DNA from: Magnetococcales bacterium
GTDB taxonomy: Bacteria; Pseudomonadota; Magnetococcia; Magnetococcales; JADFYX01
Assembly: GCA_015232795.1 (NCBI GenBank)
Contig: JADFYX010000131.1
Span: 1-6,908, forward strand
Direction: 5' to 3'
Length of the DNA stretch: 6,908 nt
Shown: positions 4,865-6,908 of the stretch, piece by piece
Position numbering within the stretch: the first letter of the stretch is position 1
Layout of the letters: every line of letters starts with the position of its first letter
The notes under the pieces: model-generated
What the model was told of the DNA's origin: nothing
Database searches by the model: none
The model's input: only the letters and a program-made list of their open reading frames with translations
Position numbers and translations under genes: made by a program

Positions 4865-6908
4865 TTTTCAAAATTATTTTCGGCGTATTGAGAAGATTCT
4901 TGGAAATTTTGAATGACCTGAAGAAGATGATTTTTACGAATCGGTTTGGTCAAATGGAGGTTACAACCAGCAACCTGGGTCTTTTGGATATCCTCCTTCA
5001 TGGCGTTGGCGGTCAGGGCCAGGATCGGGGTGGGTGACAGACCCCGGCTTTTTTCCCAGGAGCGAATCTTTTTGGTTGCCTCATAACCATCCATCTGGGG
5101 CATGTGAATATCCATCAAAACCAGATCGAAATTACCCTCCTTGAACATCTCAACAGCCTGAGCACCGTTATCCACAGAAGTTATGGCATGGGTAGAGCCT
5201 TTGAGGAACGCCTTGATGACCAAACAGTTTTCAGGGGCATCATCAACCAACAGAATGGACAGACCGACGGAAGCTGAAAGCAACTCTGGGTTGTGCTGTG
5301 CATCATTGCGGACTTTTTGAGAAACCTCTTGTGCTGGTTGAAAAGGTAGCTCCACATGAAAGGTGCTACCCTTGCCCTTCTGACTTTCGGCCCAGATCCG
5401 TCCGCCCATAATCTGGCTCAGATTCTGGCAGATGGAGAGTCCCAGACCAGTCCCTCCATAGCGACGAGAGGTAGATGTTTCTGCCTGTTTAAAGGGTTGG
5501 AAGATGGTATCCAACTCTGATTGTGCAATGCCGATACCGGTATCACTGACTGAAAAACGGATCATCCCGCTCTCAACTTGAGTCAGGACCAGTTGGATTC
5601 GCCCCCTTTCGGTAAATTTAACCGCATTGGAGAGTAGGTTGAGCAAGATCTGCTGCAACCGCTGGCAATCTCCCACAACATTTTTTGGAATTACCCCCTC
5701 TACACGGATCTGAAGGATCACCCCTTGGCTGATGGCCTTGTTTTTGAGTATTTGTACCGCCTTTTCCGCCTCTTCCCTGGGATTAAAGGGGAGTGGATCC
5801 AACTCCAGTTGTCCCGCCTCGATTTTTGAAAGATCCAAAATATCGTTGATCAGGGACAACAATCCGTTCCCAGCACTGGTGACAATACGAAGATACTCCT
5901 GCTGCTCCGCATCAAGAGAACTCTCACTCAACACCTCGCTCATGCCCAGAATGGCATTCATGGGGGTCCGTATTTCGTGGCTCATGGAGGAGAGAAATTG
6001 GGTCTTGAAACGGTTGGCGTTTTCCGCTCTCTCCTTGGCTTGCTTAAGATTGCTCTCATACCTTTTTTTCTGTGTGATATCCTCCTTGATGGCAAGATAA
6101 TTTTGAATCTGCCCTTCTTCATTGAAAATGGGGGCAATGGTAGTTGACTCCCAAAACGTCTCACCATTTTTTTTGCGATTCAAAAGCTCTCCCCGCCATG
6201 TCCTACCATCAGAAATATCTTGCCACATTTGCTTATACACAGATACTTCCGTCTCTTCGGTCTTCAATATCCGAGGGTTTTTCCCCAACACCTCATGCTC
6301 TGAATAGCCAGTACTTTTGCTAAATTGAGGATTGACATATTGAATATCCCCCTCGGTATCGGTTATTACCACGCTGATGGGACTCTGCTCCACCACCATC
6401 CAAAATTTATTACGCTCATTCTGGACATTTATTTTTTCGGTTATATCCTGCTGAATAGCGACAAAGTGCTTGATCTGCCCAGAGGAATCCGGTACAGGCG
6501 TGATGACCGACTCCTGAATGTAAAGGGTTCCATCCTTCTTTTTGTTGGTTATCTCACCCTGCCAGACACGACCCGCTTTGATTTCATCCCAAAGATGTTT
6601 ATAAAAATCATCGTCATGTTTCCCAGATTGAAGAATATCTGGTTTTTTTCCGATCGCCTCTTGGTGGGAATAGCCGGAGAGAGCAGTGAAAGCAGCATTG
6701 ATCCAGAGAATCTTTCCCTTGGTATCGGTGATAAAAATAGAGTTGGCCGCCGAACCCAATGCCGCCGCCTGAACCCTGATTTGCTCTACTCTCTCTTTGC
6801 TCCGGGTGATATCCCGGAGATAGGCGGTAAAAAAAATGCTCCCTTTAGCCGGAACGACCGTGATGGCAACTTCAGCATCCATGATGGTGCCGTCAGACCG
6901 CATGGCCG
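4861..6908 (-). CDS. Hybrid histidine kinase, PAS-PAS-HisKA-HATPase-REC (N-terminus outside window)
   Basis: The C-terminal 682 or so residues of a sensor kinase; the frame is open at the right edge and begins mid-PAS, so the true start lies beyond 6908. Counting from the Met at 6903, the domains are: end of a PAS/PAC (to about 33, ending YLRDITRSK), PAS (about 44-158), PAS (about 163-277), a short coiled coil (278-300), HisKA with H-box SHEIRTPMN (phosphoacceptor His309), HATPase with N-box (Asn422, Asn426), G1 DTGIGI (454-459), F-box (467-473) and G2 GGTGLGL (483-489), a linker (521-547), and a receiver domain with acidic pair Asp554/Asp555, phosphoacceptor Asp598 (LVLMDIHMPQMDG), Thr631 and Lys653. 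All catalytic residues are present, so it should autophosphorylate and pass phosphate to its own receiver. The signal is unknown; the PAS domains lack the LOV cysteine motif. No membrane segment occurs in the visible part. Its output partner is not in the window. Its stop overlaps the restored toxin stop. Confidence 0.95.
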   Translation of the reverse strand, partial: AMRSDGTIMDAEVAITVVPAKGSIFFTAYLRDITRSKERVEQIRVQAAALGSAANSIFITDTKGKILWINAAFTALSGYSHQEAIGKKPDILQSGKHDDDFYKHLWDEIKAGRVWQGEITNKKKDGTLYIQESVITPVPDSSGQIKHFVAIQQDITEKINVQNERNKFWMVVEQSPISVVITDTEGDIQYVNPQFSKSTGYSEHEVLGKNPRILKTEETEVSVYKQMWQDISDGRTWRGELLNRKKNGETFWESTTIAPIFNEEGQIQNYLAIKEDITQKKRYESNLKQAKERAENANRFKTQFLSSMSHEIRTPMNAILGMSEVLSESSLDAEQQEYLRIVTSAGNGLLSLINDILDLSKIEAGQLELDPLPFNPREEAEKAVQILKNKAISQGVILQIRVEGVIPKNVVGDCQRLQQILLNLLSNAVKFTERGRIQLVLTQVESGMIRFSVSDTGIGIAQSELDTIFQPFKQAETSTSRRYGGTGLGLSICQNLSQIMGGRIWAESQKGKGSTFHVELPFQPAQEVSQKVRNDAQHNPELLSASVGLSILLVDDAPENCLVIKAFLKGSTHAITSVDNGAQAVEMFKEGNFDLVLMDIHMPQMDGYEATKKIRSWEKSRGLSPTPILALTANAMKEDIQKTQVAGCNLHLTKPIRKNHLLQVIQNFQESSQYAENNFEN

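Noticed and set aside
4867..4913. Inverted repeat TTCAAAATT (4867-4875) and AATTTTGAA (4905-4913), possibly a kinase terminator
   Set aside because: It is purely AT-rich with a 29-base loop, lies inside the kinase coding sequence, and arises from two nearby Asn-Phe codon pairs. It has no GC stem or T run of terminator type.
5732..6100. Plus-strand open frame of 122 codons opposite the kinase HisKA region
   Set aside because: It is the antisense of conserved kinase sequence including the H-box; the predicted product has no recognisable domain.

Overview
The window reads as ordinary bacterial chromosome: dense coding on both strands, Shine-Dalgarno sites of the GGAGG type, ATG starts and short gaps. 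The gene content (CBS-containing ClC transporter, UvrD/Rep-type helicase, Phd/ParE-type toxin-antitoxin pair, hybrid histidine kinase with stacked PAS domains) suggests a free-living environmental Gram-negative bacterium, probably Pseudomonadota or a related phylum. That assignment is an inference from gene style only. No marker gene fixes the taxon.

Layout. Positions 1-264 (minus) hold the first 88 codons of an unrecognised protein that runs off the left edge. A 132-bp AT-rich divergent intergenic region (265-396) follows. On the plus strand, 397-2133 encodes a ClC-family anion transporter with a C-terminal CBS pair, and 37 bp later 2171-4183 encodes a complete UvrD/Rep-type superfamily 1A DNA helicase. 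A gap of about 100 bp (4184-4286) carries a weak hairpin followed by T-rich sequence. Next comes a toxin-antitoxin module: an intact Phd/YefM-type antitoxin (4287-4562) and, 2 bp later, a RelE/ParE-type toxin frame (4565-4864). The toxin frame is interrupted by one in-frame TAA at 4778-4780, and recognisable ParE sequence continues in the same frame beyond it. From 4861 to the right edge, on the minus strand, is the C-terminal part of a hybrid sensor kinase (PAS remnant, two PAS domains, HisKA, HATPase, REC). It converges on the toxin, and the two terminal stop codons share bases.

How the genes relate. The ClC and helicase genes may be co-transcribed, but no functional link is evident. The toxin-antitoxin pair is a classical two-gene operon, antitoxin first, which seems to have decayed through a nonsense mutation in the toxin. 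The kinase has no partner gene in view.

I found no RNA gene, CRISPR array, insertion sequence or phage gene, and nothing I can defend as a wholly new system. The observations most worth following up are the disrupted toxin and the substituted anion-site and proton-glutamate positions of the ClC protein.
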